64,000 bases of DNA, from NCBI GenBank assembly GCA_900467745.1, contig UBQW01000041.1:1-64000 (forward strand), given 5' to 3'. The translations under genes and the position numbers were made by a program. The notes beneath the pieces were generated by a model that ran no database searches, had not been told where the DNA came from, and saw only the letters and a list, made by a program, of their open reading frames with translations. Each line of letters opens with the position of its first letter. Position 1 is the stretch's first letter. This document shows, piece after piece, positions 43,215 through 52,874 of the stretch. Source of the stretch: Hyphomicrobiales bacterium. Its GTDB lineage: Bacteria > Pseudomonadota > Alphaproteobacteria > Rhizobiales > Rhizobiaceae.

Positions 43215-44639
43215 CTACAAGCTCCGACAAAACGCCAGTGACGGCATGAAGAAATACTCCCCGCCCTTCATGGTCACCGCCTGCGGTGTCGCGGTCGTGG
43301 TCGCGGTGGTCGTGCCGCCCCATTCGACCGGACAGTGGATGTCGGGGCGTGGGTTGGGGCTTTGGCCGATCACGAGGTCGAGGCCCGGGGCGCCGGCGCC
43401 CGGGGGGACGCGGGGGAAGCCGGGGTTGTTGGCCCAGGTCGATTGCGCGAACTCGAACTGCTCGGCGATGTCGGCGTTGAAGGCCATGAACAGCAGGCCG
43501 ACATCCTTGCTCGGCTTGTTTTCGATGCGGCCGTCATTGGGCTGGTCGGTGCGCACGCCATAGGTCTGGCCGCGCCGCGCCATGATGTGCAGGCGTTCGC
43601 CGTCGACGGGCTCGAAGCCGCCGGAGCCGCGCGGGTTGACCTTGCGGATATGGGCGAAGAACGGACACTTGGCGCCGTTAGGGTCGCTGTCATAGTCGAA
43701 GTCGTTGGGCACCGGGTGGTGGTTGCCGTCTGCGAACTGGGTGGTGAGTGGCGTGCCGTCCTCGAAGCGGCCGACCAGCATGGCGCCCGCCCGTTCCGCA
43801 TCGTCGCCCTTCAGATGCAGCCGTTTGGCCAGGGCCTTTTCCTGCTTCTTGAACTGCTTGACGTTCTGCTCGAGCTTGCGGAACACGAAGTAGCTGCCGA
43901 AGTGCTTGGCTGGATCGGGGGCGGCGGTATCGGGCACGATCACGCGGTTCAGCGCGAAGGCGGGGTCCCAGTTGGTGGCGCCGTCGGCCGTCAGGCGTTC
44001 GTCGTCGATATCCTCGGTCAGGAACAGCGGCTGGCTGCGGCCGTCGACATAGCCGAAGTGCTCGATGCCGTCGCCATTGCTGTTGTGCAGGCCGTGGCCC
44101 TTCTCCTCGCCGAGAATATGGACGCCGTGGCATGCCTGGATCAGGTGGCGCACCGCCGTCAGCGCCTTGTTGCGCGGGCCGGACATCTGGTCGCCGACGA
44201 GGATGACGGCGTGGATAGCGTCGCGGAAATGCGGTTCCCAGCTCGCGGGCGCCGGGTCGTTCAGGCCGGCGTTCTTCATGCCGGAGCGGAACGAGGCGTC
44301 CGGCGGGATTTTCGGGGCGGGGATCTGCAGCGCGGCATAGCCATCGCCGGTGAGGCCGACGCTGACATAGGGCGTGCCCTTGGTGCCCGTCGCCTTGAAG
44401 GCCTTGACCTCCTGCAGGTGGGTCTTTGCCGATTTCAGGAGCGGCGTACCTGTCGGCGGCTGCGACAGCGCCTTCAATAGCGCGCGGCCGCCGGCGGGGT
44501 CGGAAAATTTCAGGAACAGGATGGTCAGGAATTCGCGGGTGTGGGCCTTGACGATATTCGGTTGAAGCTCGTCGAGCATCACGGCGGCGTCTCCCGCAGC
44601 GCTCTCCCATGAAAGCGGTTGGGTCAGATCGAAAGGCAT
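43215..44639 (-). CDS. DyP-type haem peroxidase
   Basis: The 474-residue protein has the DyP catalytic motif FGYVDGRSQP (Asp199 distal) and the proximal His330 in CPFFAHIRKVNPR with the nearby Arg. The N-terminal ferredoxin-like half contains LDELQPNIVKAHTREFLTILFL. There is no signal peptide or Tat motif and no encapsulin gene nearby, so it is probably cytoplasmic. Such enzymes oxidise dyes, phenolics and possibly lignin-like compounds with hydrogen peroxide. The C-terminal TTTATTTATPQ stretch is a low-complexity linker. Confidence 0.93.
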   Translation of the reverse strand: MPFDLTQPLSWESAAGDAAVMLDELQPNIVKAHTREFLTILFLKFSDPAGGRALLKALSQPPTGTPLLKSAKTHLQEVKAFKATGTKGTPYVSVGLTGDGYAALQIPAPKIPPDASFRSGMKNAGLNDPAPASWEPHFRDAIHAVILVGDQMSGPRNKALTAVRHLIQACHGVHILGEEKGHGLHNSNGDGIEHFGYVDGRSQPLFLTEDIDDERLTADGATNWDPAFALNRVIVPDTAAPDPAKHFGSYFVFRKLEQNVKQFKKQEKALAKRLHLKGDDAERAGAMLVGRFEDGTPLTTQFADGNHHPVPNDFDYDSDPNGAKCPFFAHIRKVNPRGSGGFEPVDGERLHIMARRGQTYGVRTDQPNDGRIENKPSKDVGLLFMAFNADIAEQFEFAQSTWANNPGFPRVPPGAGAPGLDLVIGQSPNPRPDIHCPVEWGGTTTATTTATPQAVTMKGGEYFFMPSLAFCRSL

Positions 44640-45164
44640 GGCTCCTCCTCCTCGGGGCTGGTCGGCCTAGGATGTCTTCATGCGCATGGCTGGAACTGCT
44701 CAGACCGACGGTTGATCTGCTGTTGTCTTGCTCAGGTCTAAAATCATCGATTTTTCGCAAGCGGTATCATCGCCGCCAGAGACTGGCGGGCGCATTGCCG
44801 GTATGGATGCAATCTATCTGTGCTTGCTTTTTGTGGTTGCATATGCAACCTAACATTTATATCTCACATTTTGCTAATAATCGCAATAGCTATTTAGAAG
44901 CAGGCACTTGGCGGAAATTTCTGCGCCAGAATGAAACGCTCGCCCTTTGGTGGTCGCTTAGCAAGAGGTTGCGTGTGGCGACGATAAGGCCATCCACGGG
45001 CACGGCGCGATCACGACAAACGTGATGGAACAAGGGCAGCGTTGCTGACGTTTCAAAAGCGCTGCCTGTCACAGCTCCACCCCGCCCATGCCAGGGCGAT
45101 CCCTCTCTTCGACGGCACCCGGATTTGCCCCGCTTCGCCGCCGCTTTCGGACGGAGGATCCGTT
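44640..45164. other. Intergenic region between the DyP peroxidase and an MFS gene
   Basis: The 525 bp have an AT-rich centre (about 44820-44930) and a hairpin GGCAGCG/CGCTGCC at 45035-45066. The short frames across it have no recognisable features. It should hold the promoters of both divergent genes. Confidence 0.5.
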
Positions 45165-46415
45165 ATGTCCGCATTGGAAAGCCTGCGCCGGCAGACGCCG
45201 CAGCAGCGCAACACCGTTATCGCCAGCTATCTCGGCTGGACGCTTGATGCCTTCGATTTCTTCATACTCGTCTTCGTTCTCAAATATATCGCCGCAGAAT
45301 TCAAAACCGACGTTCCGGCCGTCTCGGTGGCGATCTTGCTGACGCTCGCGATGCGGCCGGTCGGCGCGCTGCTGTTCGGGCTGGCGTCGGATAAATACGG
45401 GCGGCGGATCACGCTGATGGTCAACGTGCTGCTCTATTCGATATTCGAATTCCTCACCGGCTTCTCCACCGGGCTCACCATGTTCATCGTGCTGCGCGCG
45501 CTCTACGGCATCGCCATGGGCGGCGAGTGGGGTGTGGGTGCGTCGCTGGTGATGGAGACCGTGCCGGAAGAGAGCCGCGGCATCGTCTCCGGCATCCTGC
45601 AGGCCGGCTATCCCTCGGGCTATCTGCTGGCCTCGATCGTGTTCTTCCTGCTCTTTCCCATCATCGGCTGGCGCGGCATGTTCTTCGTCGGCGCAGCACC
45701 GGCGCTCTTGGTGCTCTATATCCGCCGCAGCGTCGAGGAGAGCCCGGCCTTCCTGAAGCAGCAGGAGCGGGGACGCCGGCCGTTCCTTACCGTGCTCAGG
45801 GAGAACATACCGCTGTTCATCTGGTCGGTGTTGCTGATGACCGCGTTCAATTTCTTCAGCCATGGTACGCAGGATCTCTATCCGACCTTCCTCGAGACAC
45901 AGCGTAACTACGACAGCTACACCACCGGTGCGATCGCCATCGTCTACAATATCGGGGCGATCTGCGGCGGGCTGTTCTTCGGGGCGCTGTCGCAGCGGAT
46001 CGGCCGCAAGAAGGCGATCGTCATCGCGGCGTTGATCGCGGTGCCGGTGGCGCCGCTGTGGGTCTATGCGCCGGGTCCGGTGCTGCTTGCGATCGGCGCC
46101 TTCCTGATGCAGTTCTTCGTGCAGGGTGCCTGGGGCATCGTGCCCGTGCATCTCAACGAGCTTTCGCCGGATGAGGTTCGCAGCACGTTTCCGGGGTTTG
46201 CCTACCAGCTCGGCAATCTGCTGGCATCGGGCAATGCTACGATCCAGTCCGGCCTGGCGGCTCACTGGAATGGCGATTACGCCTATGCGCTTTTGATCGT
46301 CGCCGGCATCGTGGCTGTTGTCGTGGCCGTTCTGGCGGCGTTCGGCTACGAGAAAAAAGATGTGCGCTTCGGCTCGGAGGATGCCGGAGAGCCGCACCGC
46401 GCCCTGCGCGCGTGA
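45165..46415 (+). CDS. MFS transporter of the sialate/lactate (carboxylate) permease type
   Basis: The 416-residue protein has twelve predicted helices, the early YLGWTLDAFDFFILVF segment and the loop 2-3 motif GLASDKYGRRITLM. A GGEWGVGASLVMETVPEESRG segment is typical of the NanT/JEN1-like metabolite proton symporters. The ATG at 45165 follows CGGAGG; the frame is open further upstream but without hydrophobic sequence. The substrate is probably a small carboxylate; this is inference. Confidence 0.9.
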   Translation: MSALESLRRQTPQQRNTVIASYLGWTLDAFDFFILVFVLKYIAAEFKTDVPAVSVAILLTLAMRPVGALLFGLASDKYGRRITLMVNVLLYSIFEFLTGFSTGLTMFIVLRALYGIAMGGEWGVGASLVMETVPEESRGIVSGILQAGYPSGYLLASIVFFLLFPIIGWRGMFFVGAAPALLVLYIRRSVEESPAFLKQQERGRRPFLTVLRENIPLFIWSVLLMTAFNFFSHGTQDLYPTFLETQRNYDSYTTGAIAIVYNIGAICGGLFFGALSQRIGRKKAIVIAALIAVPVAPLWVYAPGPVLLAIGAFLMQFFVQGAWGIVPVHLNELSPDEVRSTFPGFAYQLGNLLASGNATIQSGLAAHWNGDYAYALLIVAGIVAVVVAVLAAFGYEKKDVRFGSEDAGEPHRALRA

Positions 46416-46418
46416 GCG

Positions 46419-46457
46419 GCAAGGGGCGGCCTCCGACAATCTGGGGCTGCCCCTTGC
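46419..46457 (+). terminator. Stem-loop after the MFS gene
   Basis: GCAAGGGGC (46419-46427) pairs perfectly with GCCCCTTGC (46449-46457). No T-tract follows, so its terminator role is uncertain. Confidence 0.5.
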
Positions 46458-46569
46458 ACCCGTATCAATCGATATGTAGTCTACCGCAGGTAGGCTTTTG
46501 TTAACGTTGAGTGGCTAGCGCTTTTCATCGAGGCGGTGTTTGCGCACTGGGCCTCGTCATCATCGTTCG

Positions 46570-47745
46570 ATGGGTGCCGCAGTGAATTTTGCCTTTATGC
46601 TCCCGGTCATGATGCTGACCTTCGGCTGCACCTTCCTCGTCGTTTCAAGGTTCGGATCGCGCGAAGCCGGGCTGTGGGCGGCGGGTTTTCTCTCCGCTGC
46701 CGTCGCCTTCTCGGTGCCGATGTTTTTCTCCTGGCTGCCGATCCCCGTTCAGGCACTCAGCGCCGACGCGCTCTTTCTCTCCGCCTTCTATTTCTACAGC
46801 GGCGCTCTCTTGAAGCGCTTTCGCCGGCCGTCACGCGTTGCCTTGCGCCTGGGTGTTTGCGTCGTTGCCTATGCAGCGCTCGCCTATGCGGTCCTGGTGC
46901 TCGAAAGCCTGCCGGCCGAGCTTCTCATCAGCGATATCGCCTGCTCGGCCTTGCTGATCTTCGCGATCGGCTCCTCCTTGCGCAGCACGCGCAGGGCGAT
47001 CGACCGCATTCTGCTCGGCGTCGCCTCGCTGATCGTGCTCGAAGCGATTGTACGCAATGCCATCCTGCTGGTGATATTCTCACCTGGGGGCGACTTGGAG
47101 AGCTTCGGCACCTCCACTTACGCGTTCGTCATGCAGGCGGGCGCTTCCGTCATCGCGCTGCTCTTTGCGCTCTCGGCGCTGGCTGCGGCGACGCTCGATA
47201 CGATCGAGCGCTACCGCGATGCGGCCGAGAGCGATTCGCTCACGGGCCTGCTCAACAGGCGCGGCTTCGAGGAAACGGCGAGGCGGCTGAAGGCGCGCGG
47301 CGCGCTGAAGGGTGCGATACTCCTGTGCGACATCGACCATTTCAAGCGGATCAACGATACGTTCGGCCACGCCGCCGGCGACAGCGTGATCGCGGGTCTC
47401 GCTGAACTGTTGAAAGCGCGCCTGCCTGAAGGAGCCTTTGCCGCGCGTTTCGGCGGTGAGGAGTTCGTGGCGTTTCTGCCGGGCGCGGAGCTCGCCGATG
47501 GCGGAAAGGTCGCGAACGCGATCCGGCTCGCCTTCTCGGCGGCCGGACAACCCGATGTCGCGGGTGTCGGCAAGATCACCGCGAGCTTCGGCGTCGCCTG
47601 TGTGGCATCAAGCGACGCGTCGCTCACCGAAACGATCGGCCGCGCGGACGCAGCCCTCTACGCGGCAAAGGATGCCGGGCGAAACCGGGTGATGCTGGAG
47701 GGCACGCCCGCGCGCGAAGCGCCCGCCATTCATGTGGCGTCCTAG
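46570..47745 (+). CDS. Membrane-anchored diguanylate cyclase (GGDEF)
   Basis: The 391-residue protein has an N-terminal block of about six or seven membrane helices (residues 1-210) and a C-terminal GGDEF domain with SDSLTGLLNRRGFEE, CDIDHFKRINDTFGHAAGD and the active site GGEEF at residues 295-299. This site predicts c-di-GMP synthesis. The usual inhibitory RxxD before GGEEF is absent (the segment reads PEGAFAAR), so product inhibition may be lost. The ATG at 46570 is chosen over an upstream TTG. Confidence 0.9.
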   Translation: MGAAVNFAFMLPVMMLTFGCTFLVVSRFGSREAGLWAAGFLSAAVAFSVPMFFSWLPIPVQALSADALFLSAFYFYSGALLKRFRRPSRVALRLGVCVVAYAALAYAVLVLESLPAELLISDIACSALLIFAIGSSLRSTRRAIDRILLGVASLIVLEAIVRNAILLVIFSPGGDLESFGTSTYAFVMQAGASVIALLFALSALAAATLDTIERYRDAAESDSLTGLLNRRGFEETARRLKARGALKGAILLCDIDHFKRINDTFGHAAGDSVIAGLAELLKARLPEGAFAARFGGEEFVAFLPGAELADGGKVANAIRLAFSAAGQPDVAGVGKITASFGVACVASSDASLTETIGRADAALYAAKDAGRNRVMLEGTPAREAPAIHVAS

Positions 47746-49028
47746 GCTCGCGTTACCTTCGGTTCGGCGTCGTTGAGCTTTGCCGATGCACGCGGCGCGA
47801 TTGCCTCGCGGCCGAGCATGAATAGCGCCAGCGCGAAGAGCGCGACGCCGCCATGTACCCAATAGGCGAGGCCATAGCCGCCCCGGTCGGTCAGCCATCC
47901 GGCGACCACATTGCTCAGCGATGCGCCGATGCCTTGCACGGTCATCACCGCGCCGAGACCGACGTTGAAGCGGCCGGTGCCGGCGAGAATCCGTTCGGCC
48001 GCGATGGGTGTCGCGATGCCGATCAGGCCGGCGCCTACTCCATCGAGGAACTGCACCGGATAGATCGAGCCGAAGCTCGGCACGCTGCCGGCGATAGCGC
48101 CGCGCAGGGGGAGCGCGCAGAGCGCGATGATGAAGACGGATGCCAGGCCGAAGCGTCTGATGAGGACGGGAGCAAGCAGCGCCATTGCGATCATCGACAG
48201 CTGCGACACGCCGGTGACGATCGCCGTGGTGCGAAAGGGCGTGCCGAGCTGGATGGAGAAGTTCTGGGCGATCAGGCGACTCATCGGGGCGTTGCCGAAG
48301 TGGAAGACCAGCAGCGTCAGCGCGAGCAGCACGAGACCACGCGAGTTTGCCAGCACCGAATAGCCTGAGGGGCGGGCTGTTGCGGCCGATCCATCGTCCG
48401 GGTCGTTGGCGAGGTCCTTGTCCTTGGTTAGGCCACGGGCCACGTCGTTGTCGATGTCGTCAGGGCGGATTGCCAGCGTTGCGATGATCGCGGCGAGCGC
48501 GGTGATGAGCATCAGGCCGATCACGCCGTTCAGCCCCCAGACTATGGTTGCTGCGTAGACGCAGGCGAGCGAGAAGACGTTGCCGGCATGGTTCCAGAAT
48601 TCGTTGCGGGCGACCTGTTGGGAGAATGCGCTTTCGCCGACGAGGCCGAGCGTCAGTCCCATCAGCGCCGGGCCGATCACCGCGCCGACGATCGCGGTCA
48701 TCGACTGGCCGCCGAAAACCGAGGCATTTCCGGGACTGGCAAGCGTCCAGAGTGCGGCTGCCGTGACCAGCGTGACCGGGATGACGATCAGCAGGCGCTT
48801 ATGCGGCGAGGCATCGACGAGGGCGCCGAACAGCGGCGTGGCGATCAGGCCGAGAACGCCGCCAAGGGTTGCCACGATACCCAATGTCATCGGGCTCCAG
48901 CCGTGCGTTGCGAGGAAGCCATCGAGAAAGGGGCCGAGGCCGTCGCGGGCGTCGGCGAGGAAGAAATTCAGCACCGCGAGCGCCACCAGCGAGCGACCGG
49001 ACAGACCACTGTTCGAAACTGAGTTCAC
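47742..49028 (-). CDS. MFS transporter
   Basis: The 428-residue protein has twelve predicted helices, FFLADARDGLGPFLDGFLAT at the first helix, a loop FGALVDASPHKR and an acidic cytoplasmic loop in the middle (DDIDNDVARGLTKDKDLANDPDD). The GTG at 49028 is preferred since the region upstream to 49109 is not hydrophobic. Substrate unknown; the layout is of the drug or metabolite exporter kind. It overlaps the convergent GGDEF gene by four bases. Confidence 0.88.
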   Translation of the reverse strand: MNSVSNSGLSGRSLVALAVLNFFLADARDGLGPFLDGFLATHGWSPMTLGIVATLGGVLGLIATPLFGALVDASPHKRLLIVIPVTLVTAAALWTLASPGNASVFGGQSMTAIVGAVIGPALMGLTLGLVGESAFSQQVARNEFWNHAGNVFSLACVYAATIVWGLNGVIGLMLITALAAIIATLAIRPDDIDNDVARGLTKDKDLANDPDDGSAATARPSGYSVLANSRGLVLLALTLLVFHFGNAPMSRLIAQNFSIQLGTPFRTTAIVTGVSQLSMIAMALLAPVLIRRFGLASVFIIALCALPLRGAIAGSVPSFGSIYPVQFLDGVGAGLIGIATPIAAERILAGTGRFNVGLGAVMTVQGIGASLSNVVAGWLTDRGGYGLAYWVHGGVALFALALFMLGREAIAPRASAKLNDAEPKVTRA

Positions 49029-49253
49029 GCCATGTCTCCGCCAAAGGGTCTGTGGACCGCGATTGCCAGAGACATCATTCGGGCTGCCTGGCTTCCGGTG
49101 CTGCCACAAACGGCCTGTCCGGTGAAATGTTCCGGTTTGCGTGACGTTCTGATGCCTCGATGACGATATATTTTGCGGAGGCGGTCGGACCTCTTGAAGC
49201 CTTTCCGTTCAGCGGTACATGCTGCCGCCAGCTTCAACTCTCGGGAATCACAC

Positions 49254-49607
49254 ATGCCCTTTGCCCTCAGCCCCGCGGCCATCTGGCCGATCGTCATGCT
49301 GCTTGCCTCCAACGTCTTCATGACATTCGCCTGGTATGGGCATCTCAAGCACAAGGGGACGGCGATTTTCGTCGCCATCATCGTCAGCTGGGCGATCGCC
49401 TTCTTCGAATACTGCCTTGCGGTGCCGGCCAACCGTATCGGCTCGGCGGTCTATTCGACGGCGCAGCTGAAGACGATGCAGGAGGTGATCACGCTTCTGG
49501 TGTTCTCCGGCTTCTCGGTGTTCTGGCTGGGCGAGAGCCTCACCTGGAACCATGCGATCGGATTTGCGCTGATCGCCGTCGGGGCGTCCTTCATCTTTCG
49601 CGGATGA
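49254..49607 (+). CDS. DUF486-family small membrane protein
   Basis: The 116-to-117-residue protein has four helices and the family-like stretches VFMTFAWYGHLKHK, ANRIGSAVYSTAQLKTMQEVI and FVLFSGFSVFWLGE-like sequence, matching DUF486, a relative of small multidrug-type transporters. Function is unknown. The ATG at 49254 gives the usual length; the upstream open frame has no clear ribosome site. Confidence 0.85.
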   Translation: MPFALSPAAIWPIVMLLASNVFMTFAWYGHLKHKGTAIFVAIIVSWAIAFFEYCLAVPANRIGSAVYSTAQLKTMQEVITLLVFSGFSVFWLGESLTWNHAIGFALIAVGASFIFRG

Positions 49608-49735
49608 TCGCGATCCCGCCTGATGGGACCGGGTAAGTCCTTGAATTACAAATTGTCCATGTCAAGTCTCTGCCTCAATTTCCGACGGTTTTGACCGCAG
49701 CCTGTCACCATCCAGGGATATGGAGGTGACGGGTC

Positions 49736-51310
49736 ATGAGTCTTTCCTTTCCGACGATGGCGGCCATCCGCTTCGGCTACGGTTTTCGGCCTGGCGAGGT
49801 AGCGGCGCAAAATAAGGACGACCTGTTGAAACAGGTGAACGCGGATGCGCGGGCACCGGTATCGTTTCCCGTCGGCGGTATCGAGCAACGGCATCAGGTG
49901 ATCGCGGAGCTGCAGGCCAATCTGCGCGATCTCAGGCAAAGCGGCGACGATGACCAGACGCGTCGCGAGCGGCGCAAGGTGTTGCAGAAACAAGCGCAGC
50001 GGACATTCCAGCAGGATGCGAATGCGCGGCTGCTGCAAGCGGTGATGTCGCCGAACGGTTTCCAGGAGCGGCTTTCCACGTTCTGGACCAATCATTTCTC
50101 CACCAGCGCCAACAAGAGCCTGCCGATGCGGCTGCTCGTGCCGCTTTACGAGGCAGAAGCGATCCGTCCGCGTATGGGCGGACGCTTCGCCGATCTGTTG
50201 CGTAGCGCCACCGAGCATCCGGCGATGCTGATCTATCTCGATCAGGCCGAGTCGCTCGGGCCGGATTCCAAGGGCGGAATGCGGCAGAAGAAGGGGCTCA
50301 ACGAAAACCTCGGGCGCGAGTTGCTGGAACTGCATACGCTTGGGGCCGGCAGCGGCTATACGCAGGCCGATGTGCGGGCCGCGGCCATGGTGCTGACCGG
50401 ACTGACGATCGACCGGCAGGAGATGGACATGGCGTTTCGCCCCAACATCGCCGAGCCCGGCCGTCACGAGGTTCTCGGCGTCAGCTATGGTGGCGACAAG
50501 CGGCGGCCGGGTGATTATCTCGCCATGCTCGACGATCTCGCCGCCAATCCGAAGACGGCGGCGCATATCTGTCGCAAGCTGGCGGTGCATTTCGTTGCCG
50601 ATCAGCCGGATGACGGGCTGATCGCCGCGATGACCGGCGCCTGGAAGAAGACCGACGGCGAGCTCAGGGCCGTCTACGGCGCGATGCTCGACCATCCCGC
50701 CGCCTGGGCGAACGAGGGCGCGAAGGCGCGCCAGCCGTTCGATTTCGTCGTTGCCGGTCTCAGGGCACTGAACGCGGGCTCTGGCGATGGCACCGTTGTC
50801 GCGTTCCTCAAGGCCAACCAGCAGGATGATGACGCGCAGGCGATGGTTCCGGGCAATATGGCTCCGAGCGCTCCCGATGTGGGCGGCGCGATGAATGGTG
50901 GCGCCAAGGAATATATGAAGGGCGGAGACACCGCCGCTGGCGGCGGTCCGCCGATGATCGATCCCGGCGACGAGGACAGGGTGAAGCGCCGCAAGGCGAT
51001 GCAGACGGCGAGGGCGCTCGGGCAGGGCGCCTTGAGGCGCATGGGGCAGCCGATCTGGTTGCCGCCGAGCCCCGCCGGTTTCGAGGAGAGCTTTTTGGCC
51101 TGGATCACGGCCAGCCAGCTTGCCGAGCGGCTCGGCTGGGCGCGGCGGGCGACCGCGCAGTTCGGACAGGGGCTCGATCCCCGTGAATTCCTGAAGGCAA
51201 CGCTTGGCGATGCCGCGCGCGACGACACGATCCGCGTCGTCAGCCAGGCACCCAACAAGACAACCGGCCTGATGCTTGCGCTTGCGTCGCCCGAGTTCAA
51301 CCGTCGATAG
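49736..51310 (+). CDS. DUF1800-family protein
   Basis: The 524-residue protein shows the DUF1800 hallmarks: AAIRFGYGFRPGE near the N-terminus, FWTNHFSTS, and NENLGRELLELHTLGAGSGYTQADVRAAAMVLTG. No signal peptide is seen. A Gly/Met/Pro-rich stretch at about residues 373-415 interrupts the domain. Genes of this family are nearly always paired with a DUF1501 gene, as here (10 bp gap). The joint function is not established. GGAGGTGA precedes the ATG. Confidence 0.88.
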   Translation: MSLSFPTMAAIRFGYGFRPGEVAAQNKDDLLKQVNADARAPVSFPVGGIEQRHQVIAELQANLRDLRQSGDDDQTRRERRKVLQKQAQRTFQQDANARLLQAVMSPNGFQERLSTFWTNHFSTSANKSLPMRLLVPLYEAEAIRPRMGGRFADLLRSATEHPAMLIYLDQAESLGPDSKGGMRQKKGLNENLGRELLELHTLGAGSGYTQADVRAAAMVLTGLTIDRQEMDMAFRPNIAEPGRHEVLGVSYGGDKRRPGDYLAMLDDLAANPKTAAHICRKLAVHFVADQPDDGLIAAMTGAWKKTDGELRAVYGAMLDHPAAWANEGAKARQPFDFVVAGLRALNAGSGDGTVVAFLKANQQDDDAQAMVPGNMAPSAPDVGGAMNGGAKEYMKGGDTAAGGGPPMIDPGDEDRVKRRKAMQTARALGQGALRRMGQPIWLPPSPAGFEESFLAWITASQLAERLGWARRATAQFGQGLDPREFLKATLGDAARDDTIRVVSQAPNKTTGLMLALASPEFNRR

Positions 51311-51320
51311 GAGCTTTGAA

Positions 51321-52493
51321 ATGACCGATTTCACGCTATCGCGCCGCGGCTTCCTTGCTTCCGCCTGCTGTCTTGCTGCGGCCCCGATCCTCACCCCGGT
51401 CACCTTCGCGTCGATGCCCGGAGAAAAGCGCTTCGTCACCATCGTGCTGCGCGGGGCGATGGATGGGCTGGCGCTGGTGCAGCCTTATGGCGATGCCGGT
51501 TTCGCCGCGTTCCGGCCGACGCTGGCGCTGACGCCCGAGACCGGGCTCATCGATCTCGACGGGCATTTCGGCCTCCATCCTTCGGCAGCCGATCTCATGC
51601 CCCTGTGGCGAAGCCGCGAGCTCGCCTTCGTGCACGCGGTGTCGACGCCCTATCGCGACCAGCGCAGTCATTTCGACGGGCAGGACATGCTGGAATCGGG
51701 CGGCGAGCATGTCTCGGAGGAGAAGACCGGGTGGTTGAACCGGGCTCTTGCCGTCATCCCGCGATCGGATGCGCGCAAGGCGATCGACGTCAATACGTCG
51801 ACGGAGCTGATCCTGACCGGGCCCAACAACGTCGATGTCTGGGCATCGGATTCCAATCTCGGGCCGGCCCGCGACGAGACGCAGTTCCTTCAGCGGCTTT
51901 ACGCCGGCGACCCGGCCTTTGCGAAGGCGATGGAGGAGGCGACGCGCGCCAACAGCGCATCCATGGTGGCCGAGCCCGGCGGGCCGCGCGGACAGAAGGT
52001 GGCGGATGTGGCGGCCCTTGCCGGCAACATGCTCAAGGGCGATTACCGGATCGCCAGCTTCTCCATTACCGGCTGGGATACGCATGTCGGCCAGATCGGA
52101 CAGTTCAAGCGTCCGGTGCAGGACCTGACGGAGGCGATCACCACGCTGAAGTCGACGCTAGGGCCGGATATCTGGTCGAAGACCGTGGTGCTCGCGATGA
52201 CCGAATTCGGCCGGACGGTTCGGGAGAACGGCTCCGGAGGGACCGATCATGGTACGGGCGGCTGTGCCGTTCTGGCGGGTGGCGCGATCAATGGCGGTCG
52301 CATCCTTGGCCGCTGGCCGGGGCTTGGCGATCAGCAGTTGCTTGATGAGCGCGATCTGGCGCCGACCGCCGATGTCCGGGAGATCGCCGCCGCCATGCTT
52401 TACCGGCAGTTCGACGTGAGCATGGATGATCTGACGGCCAAGATATTTCCTGGTGTCACCTTCGACAAGGGATCGCAGTTCCTGCGGGCTTGA
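51321..52493 (+). CDS. DUF1501-family protein, Tat-exported
   Basis: The 390-residue protein starts with a twin-arginine signal (LSRRGFLASACCLAAAP, about residues 5-21). It then shows the sulfatase/alkaline-phosphatase-like fold of DUF1501, with VLRGAMDGLALVQPYG, HFDGQDMLESGG, TGWDTHVGQIGQ and AMTEFGRTVRENGSGGTDHGTGG. The His/Asp residues in these blocks are likely metal ligands. Together with the DUF1800 protein it probably forms a complex; the substrate is unknown. Confidence 0.88.
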   Translation: MTDFTLSRRGFLASACCLAAAPILTPVTFASMPGEKRFVTIVLRGAMDGLALVQPYGDAGFAAFRPTLALTPETGLIDLDGHFGLHPSAADLMPLWRSRELAFVHAVSTPYRDQRSHFDGQDMLESGGEHVSEEKTGWLNRALAVIPRSDARKAIDVNTSTELILTGPNNVDVWASDSNLGPARDETQFLQRLYAGDPAFAKAMEEATRANSASMVAEPGGPRGQKVADVAALAGNMLKGDYRIASFSITGWDTHVGQIGQFKRPVQDLTEAITTLKSTLGPDIWSKTVVLAMTEFGRTVRENGSGGTDHGTGGCAVLAGGAINGGRILGRWPGLGDQQLLDERDLAPTADVREIAAAMLYRQFDVSMDDLTAKIFPGVTFDKGSQFLRA

Positions 52494-52517
52494 GTCGGCT
52501 GACGGGTTTCGCCGGGC

Positions 52518-52874
52518 TCAACGCTCGACGAAGGCGCGCAGGCGTTCCAGCGCGTCGTCCCACTGCCGGGAGACGCCGTCGAGATAGGCGCGCATGATAT
52601 CGATGCGGTCACGGCGGAAGCTGTAGTGGCTTTCGCGACCGACCTTGATGCTTTCGACGAGGCCGGCTTTTTCGAGGACCGTCAGGTGCTTGGTGACCGC
52701 CTGGCGCGTCAGCTCCGTGCCACCGGAGAGGCCGGCGATCGAGGATTGGCGGCCGTCGCTCAGCGCTGTCAGCAGGGACAGGCGTGTGGGGTCGCCGAGA
52801 GCCGCGAAAAGTGCGGCGGCGTCTCGGCCGGTCGTGGTGGCGCCAGGGTTCGGCATTTGCTCAGCGTTCGACAT
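52518..52874 (-). CDS. ArsR-family transcriptional regulator
   Basis: The 118-residue winged-helix protein has AALGDPTRLSLLTALSDG and ELTRQAVTKHLTVLEKAGLVESIKVGRESHYSFRRD, the common ArsR/SmtB DNA-binding pattern. The metal-binding cysteines of ArsR or CadC are absent, as usual for regulators paired with SRPBCC proteins. It overlaps the end of the upstream SRPBCC gene by 14 bases and so is the second gene of that operon. Confidence 0.92.
   Translation of the reverse strand: MSNAEQMPNPGATTTGRDAAALFAALGDPTRLSLLTALSDGRQSSIAGLSGGTELTRQAVTKHLTVLEKAGLVESIKVGRESHYSFRRDRIDIMRAYLDGVSRQWDDALERLRAFVER

Noticed and set aside
44890..45072. 60-codon reverse frame between the DyP and MFS genes
   Set aside because: No ribosome site, no domain and no context support.
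45069..46439. Reverse-strand open frame of 456 codons over the MFS gene
   Set aside because: The charged, low-complexity product is typical of antisense to a membrane protein gene.
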